This document shows positions 46,305 to 55,307 of a stretch of 64,000 nt of DNA, piece after piece. How positions within the stretch are numbered: the first letter of the stretch is position 1; every line of letters begins with the position of its first letter. Below the pieces are notes generated by a model, which was not told the DNA's origin, ran no database searches, and was given only the letters and a program-made list of their open reading frames with translations. A program made the position numbers and the translations under genes. Source of the DNA: Gammaproteobacteria bacterium (GTDB lineage Bacteria > Pseudomonadota > Gammaproteobacteria > Steroidobacterales > Steroidobacteraceae); the NCBI GenBank assembly GCA_028293725.1, contig JAQGOE010000243.1, positions 1 to 64,000 on the forward strand, in the 5' to 3' direction.

Positions 46305-47405
46305 ATGCAGCTCCTGAAGGAGCAGAAGCAGTCCCTTATCCGTGAGCATACCCAGCCCGATGACCTGAAGGGACTGTCCCAGGTTCTGACCACCCTCGCG
46401 GCTCTGGCTCTGCTTTGGCTGCTCGCCATCGCGAGCAGCGGCATTTCGCTCTGGCTCACCGCCATCGTGGTATTGGCCATGTGCCTGTTTACCTTACGTG
46501 TGTTCGCTCTCATGCACGAGTGCGGGCACGGCAGCATTTTCCGCAGTCAACGGCTCAATCGCGGCTTCGGATTCGTCCTGGGTGTCGTCGCCGGGATGCC
46601 GCAGTATGTCTGGGCGCGGAATCACGACTATCACCATACCCATAACGGCAATTGGCAAAAGTATCGTGGACCGTACACGACCATGTCGATCGGCGAATAT
46701 GCGGCCCTGAGTGAGCTGCAGCAGCGCCTCTACCAGACCAAATGCAGCATCGTGCTGGCGCCCCTCGTCGGTTTCATCTACCTGATTTTCAACCCGAGAT
46801 ACACGTGGCTGCGGGGAAGCATCGCCCTCGTGGCTCACATCGTCAGGAACAAGATCGCGCAGCCTGGCGTGTCGCTGAAGTCGCACGCCGCCAGTTTCAA
46901 GACACGCTACTGGAAATCGGATAAAGAGTACTGGCACATGTTCTGGAACAATGCCGTACTGCTGAGTTGGTGGGCAGTGATGTGTTGGTTCGTCGGCGCC
47001 TCGCTATTCTTCCCCATCTACCTCATCAGCGTCTCCCTCGCGGGCGGCGCCGGCATCATACTGTTCACCGTCCAGCACAACTTCGAGCACGCCTATGCGA
47101 GCGACGATGCGGACTGGGACTACGACAGGGGCGCCATCAACGGGACGAGTTTCCTGATCCTGCCGGGATTCCTGAACTTTTTTACCGCCAATATCGGCTA
47201 TCACCACATTCACCACCTCTCGCCGCGGATTCCGAACTACTGCCTGGTCGAGTGTCACAACACCTACCCGCACCTGTTCACGGATGTCAGACGCCTGCGA
47301 TTGTCCGACGTGCAGAATTCCTTGAAATGCATTCTCTGGGACACGCGGGCGCAGCGGATCATCACGGTAGCGGAATACCGCGCAACGGCGACAGTGACAG
47401 CCTGA
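46305..47405 (+). CDS. Membrane fatty-acid desaturase
   Basis: A 366-residue di-iron acyl desaturase/hydroxylase of the inner membrane that introduces double bonds into acyl lipids. The three histidine boxes are HECGHGS, HDYHHTHNG and HHIHHLSP, with VQHNFEHAY as an extra His-containing segment. Hydrophobic pairs flank the boxes (TTLAALALLWLLAIA, LISVSLAGGAGIILF). ATG 46305 is chosen; an in-frame GTG at 46242 would put the start close to operator copy 2. The ribosome-binding site is weak. Probably adjusts membrane fluidity under the control of the upstream palindromes. Confidence 0.93.
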   Translation: MQLLKEQKQSLIREHTQPDDLKGLSQVLTTLAALALLWLLAIASSGISLWLTAIVVLAMCLFTLRVFALMHECGHGSIFRSQRLNRGFGFVLGVVAGMPQYVWARNHDYHHTHNGNWQKYRGPYTTMSIGEYAALSELQQRLYQTKCSIVLAPLVGFIYLIFNPRYTWLRGSIALVAHIVRNKIAQPGVSLKSHAASFKTRYWKSDKEYWHMFWNNAVLLSWWAVMCWFVGASLFFPIYLISVSLAGGAGIILFTVQHNFEHAYASDDADWDYDRGAINGTSFLILPGFLNFFTANIGYHHIHHLSPRIPNYCLVECHNTYPHLFTDVRRLRLSDVQNSLKCILWDTRAQRIITVAEYRATATVTA

Positions 47406-47422
47406 GTCAGCGCGTGCCGGCT

Positions 47423-48052
47423 CTACCGTGTACCGTAGAGGCGGTCTCCCGCATCGCCGAGCCCCGGCAGAATGTACCCGTGATCATTCAACTCCGGATC
47501 GATCGACGCGGTCCACACGCGGACCTCCGGGTGGTGGGCGTGAAACTTCGCCAGCCCTGTCTGGGTCGCGAGCAGGCAGACAAAACGTAACTCGCCGGCG
47601 CCGTGCTCCTTGAGGCGGTCGATCGCGGCGACCGCGGTGTTGCCGGTGGCGAGCATGGGATCGACAGCGATGACGACACGCTCAGCCAGGTTGGTCGGGG
47701 CCTTGAAGTAATATTCGACCGCGACCAGGGATTCCGGGTCGCGATACAGCCCGATGTGGGCCACGCGGGCGGACGGCACCAGGTCGAGCATGCCCTCGAG
47801 AAGCCCCATCCCGGCGCGCAGAATCGGCGCGAACACCAGTTTCTTGCCAGACAGCACACTCGCGCGCATCGGCATCAGGGGCGTCTCGATGTCGATCGGA
47901 TCGAGCGGCAGATCGCGCGTCACCTCGTAGCAGAGCAGCGTGGCAATCTCACGCAGCAGCTGGCGAAATCCCTTTGTCGAAGTGGTCTTGTCGCGCATCA
48001 GTGTCAGCTTGTGCTGAACCAGCGGATGCCCGACCACAGTTACGTTGTTCAT
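47423..48052 (-). CDS. upp: Uracil phosphoribosyltransferase
   Basis: A 209-residue cytoplasmic enzyme making UMP from uracil and PRPP. Diagnostic parts: [37 protein letters not shown], and the PRPP loop [18 protein letters not shown], ending with [18 protein letters not shown]. Its start codon shares one base with the stop of the URC4-like gene (TAATG), so the two are coupled. In the URC pathway known from yeasts, uracil is first converted to UMP, which fits the position here. Confidence 0.96.
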   Translation of the reverse strand: MNNVTVVGHPLVQHKLTLMRDKTTSTKGFRQLLREIATLLCYEVTRDLPLDPIDIETPLMPMRASVLSGKKLVFAPILRAGMGLLEGMLDLVPSARVAHIGLYRDPESLVAVEYYFKAPTNLAERVVIAVDPMLATGNTAVAAIDRLKEHGAGELRFVCLLATQTGLAKFHAHHPEVRVWTASIDPELNDHGYILPGLGDAGDRLYGTR

Positions 48053-49320
48053 TAAAACACCGTCCCATCACTCGAGATCTGAAAAGGTGGACCCGCGGCG
48101 GCGCGTTTCTCGCGGGCGATCAGACGGCCCGCGGCCCAGGTACCGCCCTCGAGCACCCGCGGGAGCGGAAACTCCTCCGCGGCGAGCCCGAGTTGCGCAG
48201 CGACCAGCGGCACGATCTCGTCGAGCAACGCGACGGTGGCGGAGCGCCAACCCACGACGAATGGATCCGACACATTGTAGGTCCGGGAAAACGCCGCGGC
48301 GTCACAGGGCACGAGCACGCCCATGTCGACAAACAGCCCACCGTTGCGGTATTCGGCAAGCCCCGTCAGGGCACCGACATCGACAACAGTCAGGCCGGCG
48401 TTTTCCAACGGTTCGATGAGCGAGTACGCCAGCCATTGCGACAACTTGTGCAGCGGCACGAAACCGTCCGCGGGTCGCTCGCCCCGCAGAGCCGGATACG
48501 GCCAACAATCCCCGAGCGGAACGCCATCCAGCACCGGACGGTTCGGCCAGATCGATCCAAGACCTTCCAGAAGGACCTCGAGGATGGTGGCCGCAGCGAG
48601 GCGACCTTGCGGCGAAGCGCGAGCTGATAACACATCGAACAGTCCGCCGGGCCGTGGCAGGTCGGCCAGGGCGAACAGGTCCGGGCGACTCTGCATAGCG
48701 CTACCCAACCGATTCAACAGCGCGGCACGCCCACTCGCTCCCTGCAGGAGATTGCCATCGCCTGACTGAAACGCGTCATCCACGGCTCGCGCGTCGAGAC
48801 GGCAAAGTGCCGCCGCGTCGGCGCGCAGTGGATCGCGAGGATCGTCCGACAGGCCGCCCCATTCAAACCAACGAAGACTCGCCAGCGCAAGACCCTCCGA
48901 TCGCGCCGCGGTCAGACCGGTAGTAGAGTCGTGGTATCGCCACTCCGCACCCGCGCCCGCATCGAGCAATACAGACGTAATGGCGAGATCGAAAGCAGCC
49001 CGAGCCGCAGCTGCGGAGTTCTCCCAAGACCTCTGGGCCGCGATGGCACTCCAAAGATCCCGACCGTCAAACACAAAGTGCCGCCAGCGCGCATGAAACG
49101 GTGGGTGCAGTGTGGGATACCGATCGCGCACGACCTTCCCCACGAACTCGGCCGTATCCCGCAACCGGTCCATATCGACGGTCCAATCGTCCAGGGAGCG
49201 ATCGAGTGCCAAGGTCAATACACGACGCGCCGTGCTCCGCACCGCCGCCGCGGAAAGCAGCGACCGCGCGCTATCGTCAGGCGAGCCTTCCGCCCGCTGC
49301 TCAATAGTCCTTGAGATCAC
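48052..49320 (-). CDS. URC4-like (DUF1688) uracil catabolism protein
   Basis: A 422-residue protein of the DUF1688/URC4 family, required for uracil degradation through the URC pathway in yeast. Family pieces: [17 protein letters not shown] near the start, [68 protein letters not shown] and [23 protein letters not shown] 49320 is taken as the start; it lies inside the end of the URC1-like gene (20-base overlap). Exact reaction is not known to me. Longer frames upstream are shadows of the URC1-like gene. Confidence 0.9.
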   Translation of the reverse strand: MISRTIEQRAEGSPDDSARSLLSAAAVRSTARRVLTLALDRSLDDWTVDMDRLRDTAEFVGKVVRDRYPTLHPPFHARWRHFVFDGRDLWSAIAAQRSWENSAAAARAAFDLAITSVLLDAGAGAEWRYHDSTTGLTAARSEGLALASLRWFEWGGLSDDPRDPLRADAAALCRLDARAVDDAFQSGDGNLLQGASGRAALLNRLGSAMQSRPDLFALADLPRPGGLFDVLSARASPQGRLAAATILEVLLEGLGSIWPNRPVLDGVPLGDCWPYPALRGERPADGFVPLHKLSQWLAYSLIEPLENAGLTVVDVGALTGLAEYRNGGLFVDMGVLVPCDAAAFSRTYNVSDPFVVGWRSATVALLDEIVPLVAAQLGLAAEEFPLPRVLEGGTWAAGRLIAREKRAAAGPPFQISSDGTVF

Positions 49321-50560
49321 GCCCAACCACGCATGCGAGGTCGTCCACAACCGCGTCCGGTGTGAAATAGCCTGCTGCTTTTTTAGCCTCGATCTCGACC
49401 TGCGCATCCGGCGGCACCAACTCGGCGGGGATCGGGACCCGCTCGCCGATTTCGATCCCGGCGGCGGTGAGCGCATCGTGCTTGAGGTTCGACATCGACA
49501 CCAGGCGATCGATCCGACCGACACCGAGCCAATGCAACACATCGGGCATGAGCTGTTGGAAACGCGCGTCCTGCACACCCGCCACACACTCGGTACGCGC
49601 GAAATAGGTCGCGGCCTGGTCGCCGCCGGGCTGGCGCTTGCGGGCGTTGTAGACGAGAAACTTGGTGACTTCTCCGAGGGCTCGCCCTTCCTTGCGGTTG
49701 TAGACGATTAACCCGACCCCACCACTCTGAGCCCCTCGAACACACTCCTCGATGCCGTGCGTGAGATACGGGCGGCAGGTACAGATGTCGGAACCGAAAA
49801 CGTCGGACCCATTGCACTCGTCATGAATCCGGCAAGTGAGCGGGCGCGCGGGGTCGTGAATGGCCGCGGGGTCACCAAAGATATAGAGCGTCATGCCGCC
49901 GATCGGAGGCAGAAACACGTGGACGTCGTGACGCGTTACGAGTTCGGGATACATGCCGCCAGTCTGCTCGAAAAGGGTGCGGCGAAGTACACCCTCCGTT
50001 ACCCCGAAACGCGCGGCCACACCCGGCAGATACCACACCGGATCGATAGCGGCCTTGGTGACACTGACCTCCCCGCCCGGGTGCACGATCACGCCATCCT
50101 CCTCGATACGGCCGAGCCGGATCGCATCGCGGATCTCATGCAGTGTCAGCCTGGCTCGCGTGATGGCAATGGTCGGGCGGATATCCAGGCCGGTCTCAAT
50201 TTCGGGGCGGAAATCCTCCGCCACCCGATGGCCCCAGGGATCGAACGAAACGATACGGGTGTCACCGGCCCACTGGGGGTGTGGACCCACCTCAACGACC
50301 GGGTGGGTATCCTTCAGATCGGGGCGAGCCACCGGATCGAGCGTCCCCGAAGAAACCGCCAGCGCGCGATAGATTGAGTAGGCCCCGCCGTGAGCGCCGA
50401 TGACGTTACGATTGGATCCTGCCGTGACCGAAGCTATAACAGGGCCTCGCGCCCGTGCCTCCGGTGCCCCCCAGGTAATCGGGTAGGAGTGTGCCTTGCC
50501 CCCCGCAGCCGCAGGGTGCGAAGTCAGCCGGATGTGCCCTGATGTGTTTTTCGAGGTCAC
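49301..50560 (-). CDS. URC1-like GTP cyclohydrolase II homologue
   Basis: A 419-residue protein related to RibA but acting in uracil catabolism in the URC pathway. The zinc cysteines are present in RIHDECNGSDVFGSDICTC, and the ring-opening region reads GGVGLIVYNRKEGRALGEVT. An N-terminal ~200-residue extension, absent from ordinary RibA (PVIASVTAGSNRNVIGAHGG), identifies the URC1 type. It probably starts with GTG 50560. It is the first gene of URC1-URC4-upp, all with overlapping ends. No riboflavin genes are nearby. Confidence 0.9.
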   Translation of the reverse strand: MTSKNTSGHIRLTSHPAAAGGKAHSYPITWGAPEARARGPVIASVTAGSNRNVIGAHGGAYSIYRALAVSSGTLDPVARPDLKDTHPVVEVGPHPQWAGDTRIVSFDPWGHRVAEDFRPEIETGLDIRPTIAITRARLTLHEIRDAIRLGRIEEDGVIVHPGGEVSVTKAAIDPVWYLPGVAARFGVTEGVLRRTLFEQTGGMYPELVTRHDVHVFLPPIGGMTLYIFGDPAAIHDPARPLTCRIHDECNGSDVFGSDICTCRPYLTHGIEECVRGAQSGGVGLIVYNRKEGRALGEVTKFLVYNARKRQPGGDQAATYFARTECVAGVQDARFQQLMPDVLHWLGVGRIDRLVSMSNLKHDALTAAGIEIGERVPIPAELVPPDAQVEIEAKKAAGYFTPDAVVDDLACVVGRDLKDY

Positions 50561-50631
50561 GGTGGTACACAGCCTAGCTCACTCGACTAGACAAAGTCTC
50601 GGGCGCTCGTCACGGCACGCCCTGTACTCTA

Positions 50632-50651
50632 GGGGCCCCGACCGGGGCCCC
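50632..50651. repeat. Very stable GC hairpin in the leader of the aldo/keto reductase
   Basis: GGGGCCCC-GACC-GGGGCCCC: an 8-bp perfect stem with a 4-base loop, 22 bases before the reductase start codon. No T run follows, so it does not look like a simple terminator of an upstream gene. It may affect translation or RNA stability. Confidence 0.5.
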
Positions 50652-50673
50652 CTTATTGCAAAGGCATGACCTG

Positions 50674-51699
50674 ATGTACCTGCCCAATTCCAGCCGCTAC
50701 AAGGAACTCCCCTACGTCCGCTGCGGCAGCAGTGGTCTGCGCCTGCCGCGCATCTCACTCGGCCTTTGGCAGAACTTCGGCGGCAGCGCGCCCTTCGAAG
50801 GTGCGCGCGAGATGGTGCTGCGATCGTTCGATCACGGCATCACACACTTCGACCTCGCCAACAATTACGGGCCACCGCCGGGCTCGGCCGAGGAGAATTT
50901 TGGCCGCATTCTCGCCGCCGACCTGGCGGCCTACCGCGACGAGCTCGTCATCTCCACCAAGGCCGGCTACCTGATGTGGGACGGCCCCTACGGCGAATGG
51001 GGCTCGCGCAAATACGTGCTTGCCAGTCTCGATCAGAGTTTGCGGCGCATGGGCCTGGAGTACGTCGATATCTTCTACTCGCACCGCTATGACCCGAACA
51101 CGCCGCTCGAGGAAACCATGGGAGCCCTCGACACGGCCGTGCGCAGCGGCCGGGCCCTGTATGTCGGAATTTCCTCGTACGGTCCGGAAAAAACCCGCGC
51201 GGCCGCGGCCATCCTGCGCGACCTGAAGACGCCGTTCATCATTCATCAGCCCTCCTACTCGATGCTCAATCGTTGGATCGAGAGCGAGTTGCTCGATGTG
51301 TTGCAACAGGAGGGTTTGGGTTGCATCGCATTCTCGCCACTGGCCCAAGGTCTACTCACCGCGAAATACCTCAAGGGTGTGCCGACTGGCTCACGTGCCG
51401 CGGAAAATGGCTCCTTTCAAAAACGGCTGGTGAACGAGAAGAACCTCGAAAGCGTACGGGCGCTGGATCGAATCGCGCAGGAGCGCGGCCAGAGCCTCGC
51501 ACAAATGGCCATCGCCTGGGTCTTGCGCAAGCCGGAGGTCACCAGCGCACTCATTGGCGCCAGTCGCTGGACACAGATCGCGGAATGCCTGGGGGCCTTG
51601 AAGAATCTGAAGTTCAGTGCCGACGAGCTGGCACAGATCGATCAACACGCCCCCGATGGCGGTCTGAATATCTGGGCCGACTCGAGCGGGCACGGGTAA
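50674..51699 (+). CDS. Aldo/keto reductase (YghZ/Kv-beta-like)
   Basis: A 341-residue NADPH-dependent reductase of carbonyl compounds. Recognisable parts: LRLPRISLGLWQNFGG, FDLANNYGPPPGSAEENFG with the catalytic Asp and Tyr, LVISTKAGYLMWDGPYG with the Lys, and YSHRYDPNTPLEET with the His position. The C-terminal cofactor loop AFSPLAQGLLTAKYLKG and PEVTSALIGASRWTQI place it with YghZ, which reduces L-glyceraldehyde 3-phosphate and methylglyoxal. ATG 50674 is used; AAGG lies about 10 bases before. Divergent from the URC operon. Confidence 0.93.
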   Translation: MYLPNSSRYKELPYVRCGSSGLRLPRISLGLWQNFGGSAPFEGAREMVLRSFDHGITHFDLANNYGPPPGSAEENFGRILAADLAAYRDELVISTKAGYLMWDGPYGEWGSRKYVLASLDQSLRRMGLEYVDIFYSHRYDPNTPLEETMGALDTAVRSGRALYVGISSYGPEKTRAAAAILRDLKTPFIIHQPSYSMLNRWIESELLDVLQQEGLGCIAFSPLAQGLLTAKYLKGVPTGSRAAENGSFQKRLVNEKNLESVRALDRIAQERGQSLAQMAIAWVLRKPEVTSALIGASRWTQIAECLGALKNLKFSADELAQIDQHAPDGGLNIWADSSGHG

Positions 51700-51771
51700 T
51701 TTACCGCCGTACCCGTGCACCCTACGGCCCTTCCTCATGCGTATTCCTCTATATGAAAGGGAGGAAATCTC

Positions 51772-52302
51772 ATGCACACCCGGAAACTCGCTGCTGCACT
51801 CGCCTGCCTCATGCTTCCCGTGCTGGCCACCGCACAAGACGCGCAACTGAAGCTACCCTCGTTTGCGGACCTGAAGGATAAAGCGGTCAAATCGGTCGAC
51901 ATCACGATCGGCTCATCTGTGCTGGGCTTCATGGGCTGGATGATGCACGGTGACGACAAGGACACCGTGGAGCTGAAGAAAACTCTCACCGGATTGAAGT
52001 CGGTACAGATCCGCAGTTATCAGTTCACCTCGGACTTCGCGTACTCGCGAGCCGACGTGGACGCTGTGCGGTCACAACTGTCCGGACCCGGCTGGAGCCA
52101 GTTGATCAAGGTGCACGATCAACACAAGAGCGAGGATGTGGATATCTACATCGCGCTCGACAAGCAGACCATCAAGGGACTGGCGATCATCGCGGCCAAC
52201 CCTCACGAATTCACGATTCTCAATATCGTGGGCGCCGTCGCCCTCGAACAGGTTGCGAAACTGCGCGAGACCTTCGGAGCCCAGGGCGGCGCCGGTATGT
52301 GA
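51772..52302 (+). CDS. Exported DUF4252 protein, copy 1
   Basis: A 176-residue exported protein with a signal peptide (ALACLMLPVLATAQDA). The body carries the DUF4252 pattern: LKSVQIRSYQFTSDFAYSRA, ADVDAVRSQLSGPGWSQLI, DVDIYIALDKQTIKGLAIIA and FTILNIVGAVALEQV. A good GGGAGGA precedes the ATG. It heads a four-gene operon and overlaps the sigma-factor start by 4 bases (GTGA). Function of the family is unknown; location is probably periplasmic. Confidence 0.88.
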   Translation: MHTRKLAAALACLMLPVLATAQDAQLKLPSFADLKDKAVKSVDITIGSSVLGFMGWMMHGDDKDTVELKKTLTGLKSVQIRSYQFTSDFAYSRADVDAVRSQLSGPGWSQLIKVHDQHKSEDVDIYIALDKQTIKGLAIIAANPHEFTILNIVGAVALEQVAKLRETFGAQGGAGM

Positions 52303-52850
52303 GCGCAGACCCGGCCCTCGAGACCGAAGAGCTGTTGACCCGGGCGCTCGCCGGCGATGCGGCGGCGTTCGGGATGTTGGTTCGCACACAGCAGCGCTCG
52401 GTGTACAGCCTCGCGCTGCGCATGTTGTCGGACCGCCAGAAGGCCGAAGACCTGGCGCAGGAAGTCTTCCTGCAACTCCATCGCAACCTGGCGTCGGTCG
52501 AATCCGGCGAGCACCTGCAGTTCTGGTTGCGTAAGGTGACGGTGAATCGCTCGATAGACCGGTTACGGCGGGAACCCCGGTTCGAGGCGTTACCGCTGGA
52601 AGCGGCCGACTCTGTGGCCTGCGAAGCGCAAGACACCGACCCTCTGCTGCTGCGCCGACTGAACAGCCTCATGAAGCAGCTTCCGGCGGCTCCTCGGGCG
52701 GTTCTCCTGTTGCGCTACCAGGAAGATCTCGATCCAACAGAGATTGCACGAATGCTGAGTATGTCTGTCAATACCGTTAAGAGTCACCTGAAGCGCTCAT
52801 TGGCATTATTGCGTGAGCGCCTCGGGGAGACCGCGAGGTCACCGACATGA
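52299..52850 (+). CDS. ECF-type RNA polymerase sigma factor
   Basis: A 183-residue extracytoplasmic-function sigma factor. Region 2 is GDAAAFGMLVRTQQRSVYSL with AEDLAQEVFLQLHRN; region 4 is LLRYQEDLDPTEIARMLSMS with the helix-turn-helix NTVKSHLKRSLALLRERL. The start is GTG 52299, overlapping the DUF4252 stop. The next gene starts at 52847, overlapping by 4 bases, and may be its anti-sigma factor. The target promoters are unknown. Confidence 0.95.
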   Translation: MSADPALETEELLTRALAGDAAAFGMLVRTQQRSVYSLALRMLSDRQKAEDLAQEVFLQLHRNLASVESGEHLQFWLRKVTVNRSIDRLRREPRFEALPLEAADSVACEAQDTDPLLLRRLNSLMKQLPAAPRAVLLLRYQEDLDPTEIARMLSMSVNTVKSHLKRSLALLRERLGETARSPT

Positions 52851-53197
52851 GTAACGATCTGGAAGACTCGCTTCGGGCAGCGCTGCGGCCCGTCGATCCG
52901 GGTGAAAAATTCACCGCAGGCGTGATGACACGCATTGCCGACGAGTCCACGCACACATTGCGGGCGCCACGACCGTATGCCACCGCACTGCGCTGGACTT
53001 CGGTGGCGCTGGCGGTTTCTTTCGTGATGGGAATCCTCATCGCTCGTGAGTTGCAATTGCGACGTACACAGCGAGGGCTCGAAGCGCGAGCAGAGTTGAT
53101 ACAAGCCTTGAAGCTGACGGGTGAGAAACTGGACATCGCCTACCGTGTAGTCAACGACGCAGAGCATACGGAGCCGGCCAAGGATTCCGGTGTGTAA
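52847..53197 (+). CDS. Short single-span membrane protein, putative anti-sigma factor
   Basis: A 116-residue protein: about 45 cytoplasmic residues (LEDSLRAALRPVDPGEKF), one hydrophobic segment (TSVALAVSFVMGILIARE), then a ~45-residue periplasmic helical tail. There is no zinc-binding HxxxCxxC motif, so it is not the usual ZAS anti-sigma factor. Its ATG overlaps the sigma stop (ATGA) and the next gene follows 3 bases later, so coupling to the sigma gene is strong. Role inferred from position and topology only. Confidence 0.75.
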   Translation: MSNDLEDSLRAALRPVDPGEKFTAGVMTRIADESTHTLRAPRPYATALRWTSVALAVSFVMGILIARELQLRRTQRGLEARAELIQALKLTGEKLDIAYRVVNDAEHTEPAKDSGV

Positions 53198-53200
53198 GCC

Positions 53201-53764
53201 ATGAACACTCTCACCAAGAGAAAACTGCCGGCGCTCGTTGCAATGTTGGCCCTGCTGGCCCTGCTGTCCCGAATGGCCGTCGCCGCGCCACCGGCTCCGT
53301 TGAAGTTGCCTGACTTCGATGCTCTGGCCGCGAAGGCGGCGCAGTCCGTCAACATCACCCTGGACTCCAACCTTCTGGGCCTGGCCGCCGGCTTCCTGGA
53401 CTCCAGCAAACCGGAGGATGCCGCCGCGAAAGAGTTGGTCGCCGGGCTGCGCGGCGTCTATGTCAGGAGCTATACGTTCGACCAGGACTTTGTCTATGCG
53501 GCAGCGGACCTCGACGCGGTACGCAAGCAGCTATCCGCGCCGGGGTGGCAACGGATAGTCGGGGTTCACAGCGGCAAGGAGCATGCGAATGTGGATATTT
53601 ATGTGTCGATCGAGCAGGGACGCGCCAACGGCCTCGCGATCATCTCGAGCGAGCCGCGCCAGTTCACGATCGTGAACATCGTGGGGTCGATCGATTTGCA
53701 GAAGCTGCACCGGCTCGAAGGCAAGTTCGGCATCCCGAAGCTGCAACTGGAAGAGAATAAATGA
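53201..53764 (+). CDS. Exported DUF4252 protein, copy 2
   Basis: A 187-residue paralogue of the protein at 51772. It has a signal peptide (ALVAMLALLALLSRMAVAA) and the shared core: LRGVYVRSYTFDQDFVYAAA, DLDAVRKQLSAPGWQRIVGV, NVDIYVSIEQGRANGLAIIS and FTIVNIVGSIDLQKL. It follows the putative anti-sigma gene by 3 bases. Having two DUF4252 copies flank a sigma/anti-sigma pair suggests both belong to the regulon or to the signal-sensing step. Confidence 0.88.
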   Translation: MNTLTKRKLPALVAMLALLALLSRMAVAAPPAPLKLPDFDALAAKAAQSVNITLDSNLLGLAAGFLDSSKPEDAAAKELVAGLRGVYVRSYTFDQDFVYAAADLDAVRKQLSAPGWQRIVGVHSGKEHANVDIYVSIEQGRANGLAIISSEPRQFTIVNIVGSIDLQKLHRLEGKFGIPKLQLEENK

Positions 53765-53859
53765 CATGACGCGTGGGGAACGCCCGCCGTCACAAATGCG
53801 ACATGCTCGCCTGGTAGATCTTCCCCCCGGGGAAGCGGCGTTTTGCCGAGGAGATCTTA

Positions 53860-55245
53860 TTGAAAATCGTTGGCGGCTCGCTTGCGAAGGGGGCGGCGGT
53901 GCTGCTCCTGAGTCTCGGGTCGCAGGCCCACGCATTTCCAGTCGACGACGAGCGGACCGGCCTGCCCATCGGCTCCGAGCTCAACGAGGACGCCATCGAG
54001 AATCCCCGCGAAGTCTTCCATTCCGAGGCCCTGCACGGCCGTAAATCCTACCTCTCCAACCTCGGCAACCTGGCTTTCAACTCTCCTCTGACTCTAGGCG
54101 CGGCGGCCCAGAAGGCGGGCATCAGCTGTGGCAGTTGTCACGTGAATGGGGCGTCAAACCCCAGGCTCTTCATTCCCGGACTCTCGAGCCGTCCCGGCAA
54201 CTTCGATACCACCAGCGCCTTCTTCAATCCAAAGGCCGACAACGGCGTGCTCGATCCCGTGACCATCCCCAGTCTGCGGGGTGCAAGGTACCTGGGCCCT
54301 TACGGGCACGATGGGCGGTCACCCTTGCTGCATGATTTCGTGCGCAACGTGATCGTCAACGAGTTCGCGGGAGCGGCACCCTCCGCGCAGATCCTGGACG
54401 CCATCGTGGTCTACATCGAGGACATCGACTTCCTTCCCAATCCACGTTTGGATAAGGGGGGCCGTCTCACGGCCAGCGCGAGTCCATCACAACAGCGCGG
54501 TGAAGCGCTCTTCAATAAACCGTTCCCACATGATCCCGGCCTGAGCTGCGCAGCGTGCCATACGCCGTCCGCCGCGTTCGTGGATCATCAGCAACACGAT
54601 ATTGGCTCGGGGGGTCTCTATAAGACGCCGACGCTGATGAATGCCGACTTCAACGCGCCCTACTTCCACGACGGCCGCTACGACAGCTACGACCAGGTGG
54701 TCGACTACTTCGACCGGTCGTTCAACCTGGGCCTCACAACACAGGAACGCAGCGATCTCGCTGCTTATCTCACGGCCGTCGGCGACGGCGTGCGGCCCAG
54801 GTATCGCCTCAGCGGACCCAACGTACTCTCGGACATCGACGATTTCGCCAGCATCCTCGAGATTGCCATTTCACAACACGATACAGACGTCATTGCGCTT
54901 GCGGTGCCCAGTCTGAGCGGTCTCCTGCAGGATCTCGCCGACCACTACCCCGATCCCGCGGACAGCGGGATTTCGGGAGGAACGCAGGAACGCGCCCTGG
55001 CACGCGCCACGCTCGCGGCCCTGATCGCGTCTCTCCATCGAGTTGCTACCAATGTCGCTGCCGGTCATTTCAACGAGGCCGCCGCCGAGTATCTGAGCTA
55101 TCGAAAACTCACCGTAGCCGCCGCTCCCTTAACACTCCAAGCGGCGCAACCCTGGTCGCTGTTCGATCCGGAACTCCATTCGGCACAGGAGGAACACAGA
55201 AAGTCAGTGACACCAATTGCTGACACCAAACGGTCACAAAACTGA
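53860..55245 (+). CDS. Di-heme cytochrome c peroxidase/MauG-like protein
   Basis: A 461-residue periplasmic protein with a signal peptide (VLLLSLGSQAHAFP) and two heme sites, CGSCH (about residue 90) and CAACH (about 229). GNFDTTSAFFNPKADNGVLD, FMHDGR-like GPYGHDGRSPLL and TPTLMNADFNAPYFHDGRYD are typical of the CCP/MauG group. A long helical C-terminal part follows. The start is TTG 53860 behind GAGGAGA. Whether it reduces peroxide or oxidises another substrate cannot be told. It follows the DUF4252 operon by 95 bases. Confidence 0.88.
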   Translation: MKIVGGSLAKGAAVLLLSLGSQAHAFPVDDERTGLPIGSELNEDAIENPREVFHSEALHGRKSYLSNLGNLAFNSPLTLGAAAQKAGISCGSCHVNGASNPRLFIPGLSSRPGNFDTTSAFFNPKADNGVLDPVTIPSLRGARYLGPYGHDGRSPLLHDFVRNVIVNEFAGAAPSAQILDAIVVYIEDIDFLPNPRLDKGGRLTASASPSQQRGEALFNKPFPHDPGLSCAACHTPSAAFVDHQQHDIGSGGLYKTPTLMNADFNAPYFHDGRYDSYDQVVDYFDRSFNLGLTTQERSDLAAYLTAVGDGVRPRYRLSGPNVLSDIDDFASILEIAISQHDTDVIALAVPSLSGLLQDLADHYPDPADSGISGGTQERALARATLAALIASLHRVATNVAAGHFNEAAAEYLSYRKLTVAAAPLTLQAAQPWSLFDPELHSAQEEHRKSVTPIADTKRSQN

Positions 55246-55307
55246 GACAGTGGCCCGCTAGCCTCCCTGCGCGGTTTTCAAACCATTCCAACTCTAGGGA
55301 GCTCCAT

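Noticed and set aside
47422..47441. CTCTAC...GTAGAG inverted repeat at the upp/desaturase convergence
   Set aside because: Only 6-bp arms, overlaps the upp stop codon and has no T run, so a terminator could not be supported.
48052..49587. Longer 511-codon form of the URC4-like gene
   Set aside because: The first 89 codons are Ser/Arg/Cys-rich shadow sequence of the URC1-like gene; family similarity begins only after the GTG at 49320.
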